Shown: one piece after another, positions 1 through 13,320 of the stretch | Position numbering within the stretch: position 1 is the first letter of the stretch | Layout: each line of letters starts with the position of its first letter | NCBI RefSeq assembly: GCF_047496725.1 | Contig: NC_132979.1 | Coordinates: 6,836,501 to 6,900,500 of the forward strand | Direction of reading: 5' to 3' | Length of the DNA stretch: 64,000 nt | Source: Anoplolepis gracilipes | Taxonomy: Eukaryota > Arthropoda > Insecta > Hymenoptera > Formicidae | The notes under the pieces: generated by a model | The model's input: only the letters and a program-made list of their open reading frames with translations | Database searches by the model: none | What the model was told of the DNA's origin: nothing | Program-made: the position numbers and the translations under genes

Positions 1-550
1 CCATTATAATTATAGAGATTTCCTCTTAATGATTTATATATATTTTAAAGAGATATTCAATAGCGATTTTAAAATAAGAGTATTATATTTAAACATGCGC
101 ATTCGTATTGATTCGTCTACTTCCTGTTCACCACGAACGTAGCAATCACGCGACAGGGAAATTATTCTTATTCGTCGAATCCGACCGCAACCATTAAATA
201 TCGTTAAGAGGATCACGCCTCACCAACGCGCTTTGTTCTGCGATTCTAAGGGAAAAACTTTCCTTCGAATCGTCGCTGCGACTTTTAAATATCCTTTGAT
301 AAGGCTTCCGCTCTTGGCAAAGTGCGCGAAAGGGGCTCTGTGAAAAAAAAAAAAAAAAAAAAATAACATAAAATAAAACCACGTGATGGTTCCTTTAAAG
401 GTGCTCGAAGAGAGATTCATAAAACGAGCTAAGACATCGTTTTCTGTCTTTTTCTCTCCTTCCTACACCAACTTCCTTTGTAGTTTGTAGCACGGCATAT
501 AAGTATATTTACGACACGCGATGGCGGCTTGTTTCAATGTAACAATAACG

Positions 551-554
<4 letters not shown>

Positions 555-585
<31 letters not shown>
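555..585. repeat. (AC)n microsatellite, about 15 units
   Basis: This is a pure AC run preceded by CATAT. Confidence 0.95.
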
Positions 586-588
<3 letters not shown>

Positions 589-1910
589 CGACATGCATAC
601 AATTTTCTTTGAAATGCGCGATCATTACGCGTTTTTTTTACGCGAGGGAAACACAGAATAAATGAGGAAGACGCGAGGATTCATTCGACTTGTTCTTTTT
701 CTGACAATATTCTGCAGAATAAGAAAAGTAATGTTAAACAAATGTTTATATTAAACCGTGGAATAATATCAGAATTGTAATCATCTAAAATATTATTTTG
801 TTAAATAAATATTTTTATTGCTCCCTATAGCATAGATTGAAAAATAATATCTGTCGTCGATATCTATCCGAGAATTCTTGAATATTTTCATTTAATATCT
901 TGCAGATTGAACATATTGGAAATTTACGTCGAAATTACGTTCAAATATAACAAACCTGTTATATTCAAAAGTTTCGCTATAATATGTTCAATTAATCGTT
1001 TCCGAAAGAAAGGTCGAACGACAGAAATAGCTTGACAGCGTTTCATGATTTGTCGAAAAGCTTACGATTATTAACTGTGTCAAAGCGTCGGAAGTCGCGC
1101 TGTGCGTGACAAAAAGCCGTGGTTTCCGCCAATAAAGCATGAAGGGAGCTTGACGCGCTAATGGAACGAAATTGCAGAGGCGAAAGGCAGTCGTTATATA
1201 CGGAGTGTCCTACATTCATCGTGCCACCTTTCATCTGCGAATTATTCGGCCAACCTGTGTCAATTTATTTCAAGCAATATCGCAAACGCATTATTGTTAT
1301 AGATATTATAGCGATTATGAAAAGGCTGCTGGAGAATCTGTCTCTCGAGATATAAATTTCAGAAAAAAATCCAAACAAAAATAAAATCTTACTTTTACTG
1401 CAGTTTATGTTAAGCACTTTAGCGCAATTTTTATGTCGTATAGTAAATGATAATCTCATACGCAAAAGGGTAATCGAATGTTCTGCGACGATCGGGAAAA
1501 TTTACGAAAAATATCGACTGAAAATTGATCAAGGAATCCTTATGTGATATCGATCGAAAAATGGCGCACCCTGTATACATGAGAGAATCCACCTGCAAGC
1601 ATTCCTCTGTTGATGATCGCGAAAGTTATATGGAAGGCTTTCGGCGAATGAATGGTATTTCACCGTTTCCAGCCCCCCCCCTTTTGATTCCCCTCTCCTC
1701 GTTCAATTCTCCTGTCGCTCTTCCACGATGGAAGCCCAGCAGCCCTTCGTCACCACGGACCATTTACCAATACCCACTCGCCCTTCTTTTATATATATAT
1801 ATATGCCCGAGCTGTCCGCTCCAGATGGAAGAATACCGTCCACTTTCTCGCGTTTTTCGTCCGACAGCGACACTTTACTGACATTTTCCACCCACTCTCC
1901 CCTTCCCTTC

Positions 1911-1911
<1 letters not shown>

Positions 1912-1981
<70 letters not shown>
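1912..1981. repeat. (CT)n microsatellite, about 35 units
   Basis: This is an uninterrupted CT dinucleotide run in the intron after Ig3. It gives spurious Ser-Leu and Arg-Glu ORFs on the two strands. Confidence 0.95.
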
Positions 1982-1985
<4 letters not shown>

Positions 1986-2456
1986 CTCTTCTCGTATCGA
2001 AGCGACGATCGACCCAGAATGTAGTCGACTTTTCAAGATAGGATAGGATAGGATATATAGATAGGTGGTATACCGGTTCGGGCGATTCATCTCGGCGAAT
2101 GAGACAGTGCTTGTGATCTATCAGCTGGTAATTGACAGTGAATAGTCCGCGCGCGTGCGCGTAGAGCATTTATTACACACCGATATCTCGAAATCTCAGT
2201 CTATGTGTTATCGCTCGCGCTAGCTTGATCGTTGATAACCCCTATGTGAAACGCGTCCGCGTAGAAATCGTAGAGTACCATTAAATTACATTATTTCGTT
2301 GGAGCAATTTTTCATGATACAATGTACATTATAGTAGGGATCAAGTTTAGATAAAGTGATAATATATATTAGCTAGAGAAGGTCTCGATTATAAAGTTTC
2401 CCAGATATGAAATATGAAACTAGGTACGATAAAATTTCTAATATTTCTATGGATGT

Positions 2457-2483
2457 AAAAAAAAAAAAAAAAAAAAAAAAAAA
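2457..2483. repeat. Poly(A) homopolymer, 27 nt
   Basis: Other A or T runs in the window are 343-363, 8726-8750, 16987-17013, 18394-18416, 21461-21484, 50771-50786, 57632-57650, 59688-59706, 60938-60963 and 61250-61271. None has an obvious retroposon body or a target-site duplication next to it. Confidence 0.9.
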
Positions 2484-4745
2484 CGAAAATATATATATAA
2501 TAAATGTAATATAATAAAATATAAAATAAAGAGAACGAAACTCAACGATATTTCACAAGAGGTTAAATCTCTATTTAGACACAAATCTTGGCTAGAAAAA
2601 TTCTTACAAGTCACGAGTAAAATAGTAGTTTCTTCGAGACACAGAATGACGGTCGTTTCCAAAAGTTGGCGACAGTTGTAAGGAACTCTCCGACGAGAGA
2701 GCGGGCAATTGCGAAACGACGGTAACGGAGTTAGACAATCTCCGGGCGAACGATAATTTGACCCGACGGAATAAGTGCCTGGGACAACTTCGAGATTCAT
2801 CGCGCACACGAATGAACCCTCCCTCCTTCTCTTTGTCGTTTTACACGACATCACGGTCGAGCAGTCGAGCTTCGAGCTTCCGAGCTTCCTGACACTACGC
2901 CGTTGTTTACGATGTACTCGCGCGATCCTCGATTATCTACGTCGCTGAGAATTAGTCGTTCGCCGCCAGCTCGAATTTATTCAAAGACGCTTCCTGAGAG
3001 GAAGCTCGCACGTCCCGACTCGTGTTCATCGAGCTAAGAGAGAAGAGGTAGAGGGTTATAGAGTCTCTCGATGGCTTAACAAAGTCACGAGGCAACGAAC
3101 CGCTATCCCCTGCCGCGAAGCATAAGGGATGGAGTCAGCTTACGCGGATCATGCGAGCGGCAGACGGTTCTCGCAGCAATGATACAAGGCGAAGACATCG
3201 CGGCTGAATATTTGGAAACTTTTGCTCCGGATAGAACGTACACGCAAGTCGACCCGAAAAAACCCCAGATCTTACTTTTACGAAATTCGCGTCGATCTAT
3301 TTGGAATTAAAAAGAATTTTTTCGCAGAAATATTTATTATCAGTTAGAAATAGATAATATAAGATCTAACTATTCGCTTTATTTCAAATATATTAGATAA
3401 TATATCACTTTCTTTCAATTTTAGATTTAATTACTTGCGAGATATATTAACAATGACAGATATTATTAAATGATACCGTTTAATATTTAAAATAATTTTT
3501 TACATATAAAAAGTAAAAAAAAATATACGGACGTTCTGTTAAATTTAAATGATCGATAATCTTTTTTACAATAAAGAATATTGATATAATTGGCAAGATA
3601 AGTGTTTACAGTGTGGTTCAACAGAACTTGTTACATTTTCTAAATCTAGATAAACGATTTAGTTTATAAACGTCATCGTCAACTGTCGTATAAAATCTCG
3701 AGATAAAGGTAAATTTCGCGGGAAGGGACAATAAGTAAAATGTAGATTCTGATTGCGCTTCGCTCCGGGGGAAACTGATGACGATTGTCGTCCGGATCGA
3801 AGGCAGAGGAAAAAGCGCACAATAGGAACATTCTAGTTATTTGCGACGATGCATTCAAGGGGAGCTGCTACCTTCGAAAGGAACAGGGGAACGGAAGATC
3901 ATTCGCGAGGCGAAAAAAGATTATCGATACGTCTCTCGTCGAGACATCTCGTCCGGAGATTCTTACAGGCTAATCCGTTTTCAAAGGGAAAATCAATTTT
4001 ATGAACCGTTACGTGCGATAACATCCGAATAAAGATTGTCGTTTATTTACTTCTCGATGCGAGGATAAAATTTTTTCTTAAATGATAAAAAGAAAATTGG
4101 GCCTTTTGAAGAAATCGATGAAATTGTTTTGTTAATTTCTTCGCTTTTTTCCGTAACGAAAGTTTAGATTTCGGATTATGCAAGTGAAAGAAGTAAATAT
4201 CTAAGATGATAATAATTAATTTTTTTAATAATAATATTTTTAAGATGAAAATGATATATTGAAGATGATATATGTAAAATAACTTAAAAATGTTACCAAG
4301 AAGCAATTGCTTGTAATACAAGAGAAATGAAGGAAAAGAAAGTACAAAGAACACGCATCCGTATACGAAACTCACAAGAAGTAGAGAGGAAATGCATGTA
4401 AACCGACAGAGACGTAAGATGGATGAGGAAACTGTGATATAACGTTGATGTTCAACCCAATTATCCGGAGAGTGTCCAAAGTCCACTATCTCGTTCAGAG
4501 ACGACGGGATAAACTTGGATTCAACTTTGCTCAAATCGAAATAGCTGGCGATTACTGAACAAAGAAGCGCCTTACAACCATCGAAACTTGGATTCAAATA
4601 TAATTTGAGAAAAGCGAAGCTTCAACGATGTTCCATTGTGCGAATATTGCGTGCCATTTCATACTTCAGAAATGAGAGTGTAATTAATTTACATACTTAA
4701 AGGTAATTGTTATTACAATTGTAATTAATTATAATGCTATATATG

Positions 4746-4749
<4 letters not shown>

Positions 4750-4802
<53 letters not shown>
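4750..4802. repeat. (AT)n microsatellite, about 26 units
   Basis: This is a pure AT run within AT-rich intron. Confidence 0.95.
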
Positions 4803-4804
<2 letters not shown>

Positions 4805-5572
4805 TTATCATTATTATTTTATAATATTTTATAATAATTCAAATTTAAAGAAGGTATAATTATTTTACATTTTTATTCAGATAAATCTCACAATTTTATA
4901 TTTTGTTGTGTAATTATGATAAAGAGGAACAATATAAATTTTTGGAAACTTTGGTGTGCTCTATGGAAATAAATTGAGCAGTATATTTCTACTGTTCAAA
5001 TCAGTCAATCTTTACATTCCGTTCCGAGCCATTGAAAGTCAATCCCAAACTTTTCTTTGCTATAGTTCCCTCTTAACGCATGTAAAATTCATCCTAAGCT
5101 TACTTGGTGTTTCACCAGTTTAAAGATATTTTCAATGTTCCCAGATACCATAAAGTCAAACTTCCAACATAAATTTCTCTATTATTATTATTCACGTGTC
5201 GGAAGAAAAATATTTCAACTAAAATTCAAAATTTAAAAATTATTACATTCTAAAGATATATTTTTTATGAGAATATACGTATATTCACATATAAAACACT
5301 GATGGAAAAAAGAAATTAAATCATGTTCTACTTTTCTTTTATAGTTTATTTATTAAATATTTATGAAGAATAATAAATTTTAGAGATTTCAATTTAATCA
5401 ATTTTTAATTACATCGTTGAGCCTGTTCGAGTTCGGAAAACGCGTCGAACGATCGGAAGGGAAGAAAAAGCGAAAGGAAATCGAAAGGAAAAGGAAGCAC
5501 GTGAATCGGGTCGCATCCGAGAAAGATATCCGATAGATAGAGAGATAAGAAAAAGAAAAGCTGGACACGTAC

Positions 5573-5898
5573 CTGTTGAGGCGCCAGATGGATGGAGAGG
5601 CTGCTTACGATGGTGACTTCCAGTACGACCCGCTCGGAACCGGCGGTATTGTTCGCGTGGCAGACGTATCTGCCGGCGTCCTCGATGCGGGCCGGCTGTA
5701 GCACCAGCACCCCAGCCCGCGCGTGTATCCTCTCCGAATTGAAGACCATCGTCGTGCCCGACACGGACTCGCGGAACCAGAGATACGTTGGCGGCGGGTT
5801 ACCCTGAGAGATGCACAACAACACGATCGTCTCGCCGGTGCGGATCGGTCCGGGATTCATCCGTTCGTTGAATCGCGGCGGTGACGAGTTGCGATGTT
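5573..5898 (-). CDS. Dscam2: Dscam2-like exon encoding Ig domain 3 and the Ig3-Ig4 linker
   Basis: This exon is 326 nt: two bases complete the Glu codon left open by the previous exon, then 108 full codons follow. The acceptor is TTTCCTTCCTGTTTCAG|AA and the donor is CAACAG|GTACGT, in phase 0. The product begins HRNSSPPRFNERMNPGPIRT. The Ig3 core is Cys28 (VLLCISQGNPPP), Trp40 (YLWFRE) and the DAGRYVC motif with Cys79. The ending VTIVSSLSIHLAPQQ matches the Ig3-to-Ig4 linker of Dscam proteins. N-glycosylation sequons are NSS at 3 and NNT at 82. The acceptor fixes the true start: the first ATG in this stretch, at codon 13, is internal, and the frame after 5573 runs into intron. Dscam1 has two arrays of alternative exons further on; none is visible here. 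The next exon (Ig4) is outside the window. Confidence 0.92.
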
Positions 5899-6138
5899 CT
5901 GAAACAGGAAGGAAAGAAACTCGGGATAGAAAAAAAAATTTATACTTTGCAACGCGATCAATTTTGAATTTGAATTTTTTCTTTTAATTATAATTATTTT
6001 TTATGTATAATATAATATTTATGTATAGTGTTATATGTTATATAACACAATTCTTTTGAGTAATCTTCAGTAATCGGCGTACATATTTTTTATTGAATTT
6101 ATTTATGTCGTAAATAATAAGTTAAGATATAATTATAT

Positions 6139-6223
6139 GTATAGAAAATTAATTTTAGAAAGTTTGTTGAAACTTGGTCATCATCGTAAATAATAATTAG
6201 GATCTATAATATATAATTAAATA

Positions 6224-6262
<39 letters not shown>

Positions 6263-6400
6263 TTTATAATATATATATATATATATAGGATTTATAATAC
6301 ATATTATATATATATAATATGTATTATAAATTCCAATTTATTATTTACGATAATAACCGAGTTTCAACAAATTTTTTAAAATTAAATTAATTTCTATATA
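6139..6400. repeat. Long inverted repeat with nested AT palindrome
   Basis: The left arm 6139-6210 (AGTTTGTTGAAACTTGGTCA..ATCGTAAATAATAATT) pairs with the right arm 6321-6400, which carries GTTTCAACAAATTTTTTAAA. Between them is (AT)n and a second near-perfect palindrome at 6287-6333 (GGATTTATAATACATATTAT and complement). It is a foldback element of MITE type, or a cruciform-prone AT-rich sequence. Confidence 0.6.
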
Positions 6401-7599
6401 TAATAGTTATAGAACTTCTTATTGTTATCGATTATAATGGCGAGAATGCACGTTCGAAAACTTGTCCAATACTTTTCTAAGAGGCAAAAAATTGATAATA
6501 TTTTATATTACAAATTTTGCGAATTAATTTATAAATTAATTTAGGATAATTAATTTTATTTATGCAATATAATAACTTAACATTGAAATTACGATGGTTA
6601 GCAATACATCTGTTTATAGCTGTAAAGATTTGTAAGAATAAAGTAACACTTTTTTATGATTTTTAAGTATAGTTACACACACATACACACACACACATAT
6701 ATATATATATATATTTCAATATATATAAGTGTTATATATTTACATTAGCAGATCGTGACGTCAATAAAGAAGGGGAAGGGAGTTTGACAAAATTACTTGA
6801 TTTAATAACAATATGCTTTATTTTCACGGTTTGATTATTTCTTATCAAAATAGATAGATGTATTTCGATAAATAATTGGATATTTGCTTTTGTATGAAAT
6901 TTTATTATATTATTATATGTATATAACGTGTCTGCCATTATATTTAGAATATGCGTGTAATAAAATTTAAAAAATGACCGATTATTGATCACACGTTTAT
7001 TATAATTGTACATCAACCAACGATTGTATTTGCCTAATGAAATTCAACAAATGCAAATTATTGTTGGCTCATGTATTGTGGAGCATTAATAAATTATTAA
7101 TTAATGAACAAGTTCGTAGCGTATTTCATATATCTTAGAAATATGGCATCGGATTTAAACTTTCAAAAAATGCATTTCTTTTATTACTTTCGAGCGTCTA
7201 GACGATCTCTATGGAATACGTGTCTTCGTGCTGGAAAGTGTCGTTAAGTAAGAGATCTTTGCGAAAAGTTGGCTGAGCAGACAAAGATTCCGCGTTAACT
7301 TTTTAATGTATACATAATGTAAAAAATCGTTCAGCATTATTCCGCATTTTTCGAAACGCAAAATTTTAATGGAATCTTTATATCCGATATTTTCTGTCGC
7401 TATTAATTTTAGGATATTTTAACGTAATTTCGATGCCGGGAATTTTAAAAGGTATTTCGATCAAATATTTGCTTTATATCACAGCATTGCATTTATTTTT
7501 ACGGTAAAGAGAATTTTAGAAAATTTATTCCAGCAAAATATGTGAAATTTATAATTAAAGCACTTCCAAATGAAAGGAATAAAAAAATTCACAATTAAA

Positions 7600-8960
7600 A
7601 AACTGTGGAAAAATGGAAAAATATCGATCCGAAATACCATCATTTACTTTACCCTTCAATCATGACATCGGTCATTCTCAACGATTGCGAGCACCGTTTA
7701 ATAAAGCTGCGATACAATTGTCGATATTCAAAAATCCGGCGCGTCCTCCGAAAATTGTAGAAAAGAGAAAGCGAGATAGAGAGAAAGAGAAACGCGTTCG
7801 GACGCGAATATAAATCTCCATTTCACGTGCAGCAACAGCATGCTCGCGTCATACTCGGCGAAATCCGCGTGTAAATTTCAGAGCGAGCACGCAGTTTTAT
7901 CGCGGATAATAGAATCAATAAACTCGAGCTTCGGTTCAGTCACATCGATAAAAACGTCGGAAGCAATTCTATTCGGCCGCGAAGGGGTTGGGATTTGCCG
8001 TTGTCTCGAACGAAGAGAGCGATAACGATGATGACGACGACGATGACGATGAAACGAGCGTCCAATTTCCCGACCGGGACGGGGTCCCGATATAGAGCCT
8101 GTCCCGAATAACGGGCATTTTATTTCACCTCTTAGCAACGATTAAGCATCTCTCCCTTCCCCCCCGAGACGGTGGAGTATTTGCTGGTACTCTGGACCGA
8201 TCTCGGACAGAGCGACGCCGTGGCCTTTTACGACCGCGCGCTATTTTATAATGGCGCTTTGTTCCTGGTCGCGGCGTTATTATTGTAATTTAAGCTGATG
8301 GCGTATTGATCGTCACGATGTGGCCATCTCGCTCGCGCTCTCGCGACTCGTCTCGCTCGATCTTGCACCCCTCCGTCTTTCTCATTCACTCGCTCTCTCT
8401 CTCTCTCTCTCACTCCCTTCCTCCCTTCCTCTCTCGTCCTTTGGTACACACACCCTCTACAATCCGTCGTCTCCTCCTCTCTCATTCGTCGCTCTCTCGC
8501 TTTATCTCGCTTTCGGTCTCTCTATAGCACTGTGCAATTCCAGTTGCCATATTCCTGCACAACGCCACCGTCACCACACCCTTGTTCATATCCTCGTTCG
8601 ATGCACCGCCTCGTCCCGTGCATATGCACGTCGAAAAGTTTTTACGCCATTTACATCCCGACTTACGCCCCCTCGACGTCAACGTCGTCGTCGCTGTCGC
8701 CGGCGTCGTCGTCGTTCGAGTAAACAAAAAAAAAAAAAAAAAAAAAAAAATATGGCCCCGGGGCGCGCTGTTGCGAGTGTCGCAATTGCATTTTGTTGCA
8801 CGCGCCGGTGAAAGTTCGCCGGCAAAAATCCTCTCGTGCGAGAGAGTGCCACGATTTCGCGGAAAGTATTTTTCTCGCGCGTTAGCATATATTTTATTTT
8901 TACATATACAATACGGTAATTCCTTCTCTACAAGAACGCTATACGTGTTTCACTGTAGGA
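7600..8960. other. GC-richer island in the 14.5-kb intron
   Basis: CpG-rich non-coding sequence with trinucleotide-like GAC/GTC stretches (8022-8060 and 8670-8722), a short CT tract (8391-8411) and a 25-nt A run. ORFs on both strands are low-complexity. It is a candidate enhancer or conserved element by composition only. Confidence 0.35.
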
Positions 8961-11954
8961 TGACAGGGGTAAATAGAACCCCGCCGTTGTAATTAACATA
9001 TTTTACATCTTCCATCTTTATGCATCTCCCTTCTGATACGAATACTCCGCTCGATCCGCAAATTCTCAGCGAGATGAAAAGTTCGAAAAACGACCTTTTT
9101 CGGCGCACTCGACGTGCGGTTGTATCGCACCAGCTGGTGCATACGCGTCATACGCCGAGAATTTTTGTATTACATGTGCGTTTCCTTACGTTTCAACGTG
9201 TTTCACTATGTCCGCTGACGCTAGAATAGAAAGGATGCTGTCGCGATATGAACTGGAGAGTTTAAGAGTGAGTTTTATATGAAACTCAAAGATATAATTC
9301 GTCAACAAAAACTTTGATTAAAAGACGAAGTACTCTACCACTTACGTATTTAAATATCACGTGTTTTTTTTAATAAACTGTAATTTTACCCTTTGCCTTT
9401 CTCTGCATAAAATAATTTCAATTTGACAGACGTTAAATAGAAACGTCATACAAATTGACAGACTAATACGACATAATAAGTGTAATTATACTATTTATAT
9501 GTCATGTAATTAAATTGGATTTAGTAAATCTGCAAACTTTTATAATGAAAATTCGCTTTATTGAACAATTGAGAATAATCGTTATAAATTTTGAAAACAC
9601 AGGTATGTTTTTCAATAATGAAATTTTTAAATAAAATAACGCTTTTCTTGGTTATAACATTTATTTCTAAAATAAAGAACACACATTTTTATATTTTTTA
9701 ATCATATCGAAAGGTAATGCGCGACTCAATGCAAATTGTTCAGAAAGCTTTGGAATAAATAATGCAATTCATTGTTCCTATACGCGTTGGGACAACAGAA
9801 TAGATGTGCATGAAAACACGATTATGAAGCAAATTCCGAAGTCTGGGATGGTATACCGCTCCGAGCGCAATTCCGGCGGTTAAACCGCGTTCAAACAAAC
9901 ATCTTGGTATTCTTTGAATCGTCATTTATTGATTATGCAACGCGAAATCGAGTTTCGAGTTCCTTTTTTTAACCGATGTGGAAGATTGGAACCTACGCGG
10001 AGGATGAAAAAAAAGGAAGAGAGAAATACGTAGGTAGAAGAGAAAACGGTTAGTAAGTCTCGTGCTCTTCCTCTCATGTAGCGGGCGATGTCCAATTAAA
10101 TCTCTCGTGCTGGCGACTCCAATTAAGACTCTATTAAATATACAGCCGTCGCGCGTGTATCGTCGTCAAAGCGAGATTCAAATGGCACCGGTCGTTTTCT
10201 CCTTCTCGCGCTCGTTCATATTTGCTCCGAACAAACGCGATCTCGTTTCGTAATAAAGTTGACGCTAATTATCTGTAGGGAATCTTTTATCGCGAATTAC
10301 CAAACTTATCGTTCCATCGCGCCTTTTCTCCCACGATTATTTCAAGTATTTCCGCTGCTTCGCTCTTAATTTATGTCTGAGCGACGATAAATTTATATTA
10401 ACCTCATAAACAATTTTAACAATTAATTTTGAATGGAATAAGATTTTTCTGCGAATTATGATGCTAATAAGAGAGTAAAGTTATAAACGTATAAAGTTAT
10501 TATAAATAACTTTTAGATTAGATGTGTCAAATTTGAAAATGTTCCAAAAAAATCAAACTCTAAATTCGCGTTTTGAGGCTTAAGACAAAGTTTAATCATT
10601 TATGCAAATAAGGGACACTCTCGGGGAATTAATTGCGTTTGCATTATATTGGCAACCATATTACCATTAAAGCTCGGTCTCAGTCCACGGTCGTGCGCGT
10701 GTTCGATGGTACGCATGTATAATTTAATGTCATCCGCTGATTGCTTCGGAATTCGGGTCACGATGCGATACCGTCGCATGCAATTTGCGCCCCAAGGCAT
10801 ACAATCACTTCCTCTCATGTGACATTACTCAAGTTCGTGATAACCAGAGTAAGAACTACTCTTGAGTTAGAGATCGAAGTAATCAAGATCTCTTATCAAA
10901 GTTTCCCTCCTTTCAGAAATATAGAAAATATATAAAATCTCTTTGTATATAAATGAAATAAGGACTCTCGTCTTTGTTTACATACTTGACGATATGTCAG
11001 TACGCAGTAATGGCGGGTAATGGAGTGTATTCTCATTGCAACAAAAAGCTATCGAGAAGAGGAAGAGCAAGAAGACCGATGCGCAGAGAAGACTATTATA
11101 TGTCGATCATATTATTTATTGTATTTTATGTTATCAATCAAAAATTCTTCTGTCTCGATAGACTTCGAATAACGATTCCATTTAATTAATTTTTCTTTCT
11201 AATAATTATCTTAATTAATATTAATTAGTAAATTATATTGTATTATTTTTAATTATTAATTAAAATTAAAATTAAAAAAAAAATAAATTAGTAAATTATA
11301 TAAAAAAAGGTTGTTATTTCTTTACAATAGGCAACAAATTAAAGCGTATAATATATGAAAATCACAAAAAATTATCAGTTTTGCCAAACGGTAATTGCAA
11401 ATTGTACAAATTATACAAAATAATCACTTTTCGAAAAATAACATGACGATACATAAAACAAATGTAAACAATAACGCGATATTCAAAGGCGGAATGCAGT
11501 ATAATTATGCTATAATAAATGCATTTAATATTGTCACCACAAAATATTTAACACACTATAAAATCAATTCACGTTAATCTACTCTATTTTAGCTTATATT
11601 CGAAAGCTATTCTATTCTATAATTATTACATATAATTTGCTAATCATTTTCAAATTGAGAGAATTTTAAGCAAATAATAACAAAATCACAAAATCGAGTG
11701 ATTCAACAACAAAAAATATTCTGCCAAACTTGATTATTAATTAAAGAAAAGATCGTGTTTCGCGATATTATATATTATGTTGTTTTCTTTTTATGAATAA
11801 AACTTTGCATCAAGTTTGAATTTAATTAAAGCACAAATATTCCAAAGATTCTCTTATGAACAACAAAACTTGGTAAAATGCAAAATATTAAAATTTGAAG
11901 CGAAATTATATTCGCGTCAAACTTTTGAACCGTTCAACAACGATTTTTTCACCT

Positions 11955-11992
11955 TTATGCGTTAAAATATGCTTGCATATTTTAACGCATAA
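11955..11992. repeat. Perfect 18-bp-stem hairpin
   Basis: TTATGCGTTAAAATATGC is followed by TT and then its exact reverse complement. It is a perfect 38-nt inverted repeat in AT-rich intron. It has no terminator role in a eukaryotic Pol II intron. It may be a foldback remnant or simply a cruciform-forming site. Confidence 0.9.
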
Positions 11993-12819
11993 TTTGCAGT
12001 TAAATCACCATTCCATTAACGATTTATAGCCATGAAAAAAAAATATCGTTGCGATCAAAACTCGCACGACTGAACGTTGACAAAGCCATACATTACGCAC
12101 GTTATATGTCATATGTAAATTACATTCTACAGTAGAGTTGACATTGGAGCGATGATTTATCGGGGGCGAGTGTTTCGAATTTCTATCGCGAGAACTTTTA
12201 GCAAAATTAACTCTTCCGCAGACGAGTCATTTTGATCAGAAGTGAAATATAACATTATTCGTCATTAATATCACTCAATTAAATTATTATCTTCATATTA
12301 ACTTTATACTATCTTTAAATTATTATCTTGGCCATTCACATCGTGCGGGAAAGCGCGATAGCATCGGCTTTACATTAAATTCAAATAACCCGATGATTCA
12401 TTTCCAGATACGCGCAAGAACGTAGCATCTTCTTCCTGCTCTAATGCAAAAAGAGAAATTTAATTATTGTATGGTATGTATACGAGGTACATCGCGTGTC
12501 AGCCATTATGTTAAAACCGATATAATTTAACGCGCGCTCGAAAACATTTCTTTAACGCACAATACTTTGTCCGCAACGCAATTCTTCGCGAGAAGAAGTT
12601 TATCCCGCTTATTGCAAGGGCGAAAGAACAAACAAACGTAATGTTATATACGGGATGCGCTACGCGAATAAGAGATTTGATTTAATTAAGTAAAAAACAA
12701 TCCGAATAAAAACTTGGCCTTCTCGATTAATTAAAATTGAGAGGAAGAAGTAAAATGTAAATCGGAATAAATTACAAATTAATTAAATAGTGTAAGGAAA
12801 TGCCTTCTAGGAATTATAT

Positions 12820-13320
12820 ATGCGTTATTTCTACGCGCGAGTAAGTCGCCACCGTTTGTTGTTTGCCAAAATAATTGTCGCCGTTTATGGAGTTTGCTCG
12901 CGCGCACTTTCGCGTACTCGCTCCTCAGCGTCGCGCACAGCCTTGCATTTTAAAGCGTTCCTGCCTCTCGCTGTTTGCATTGAATTATGCCGGCTTTGCC
13001 GTCGGTGTCGTTGCACGCGTCGTATGTGTACGTATGTATGTAATACGCGGTGGGTAAATACGCGAGAAGAAAAGACGGAATTTACAGAAGCGCGCACGCT
13101 GCTCTCGCGTCTCTGGATCTCGCGCGATCTTGCGTTTAAATGAGCGCATGCGGCGGCGAATGTAACACCGGATGTGTAACGGACGCGCGTTAATATTCTC
13201 CCCTAATTCCGCGTAAATCATCCCGTGCGACCGCTCTTTCCACTCGGACATGCCTCGACGCGCGTTAAAAGCGCCTTTATATATAAATGCATATGACACG
13301 AGGAGATACAAAGAGAGGAA
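12820..13320. other. GC-richer island in the 14.5-kb intron
   Basis: CpG-rich sequence with overlapping ORFs on both strands (up to 108 codons) and no protein signature. It is candidate regulatory DNA by composition only. Confidence 0.3.

Larger units (their letters stand above)
1..5572. other. Dscam2 intron after the Ig3 exon (continues off window)
   Basis: I see no exon here. The segment holds poly(A) runs at 343-363 and 2457-2483 and microsatellites (AC)n 555-585, (CT)n 1912-1981 and (AT)n 4750-4802. A GC-richer island lies at about 2640-3270. In the pre-mRNA the first 100 nt of the intron (5455-5572) are pyrimidine-rich. ORFs here are low-complexity or lack any family signature. The Ig4 exon must lie further left. 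Confidence 0.7.

Noticed and set aside
1789..2169. Arg-Glu and Ser-Leu repeat ORFs around dinucleotide tracts (also near 8300, 19600, 44500 and 58400)
   Set aside because: They are direct translations of (CT)n or (GA)n microsatellites on both strands.
5405..5572. C-terminal extension of the Ig3 ORF
   Set aside because: It follows a strong CAG|GTACGT donor and turns into Phe/Leu/Ser-rich low-complexity sequence, so it is intron.
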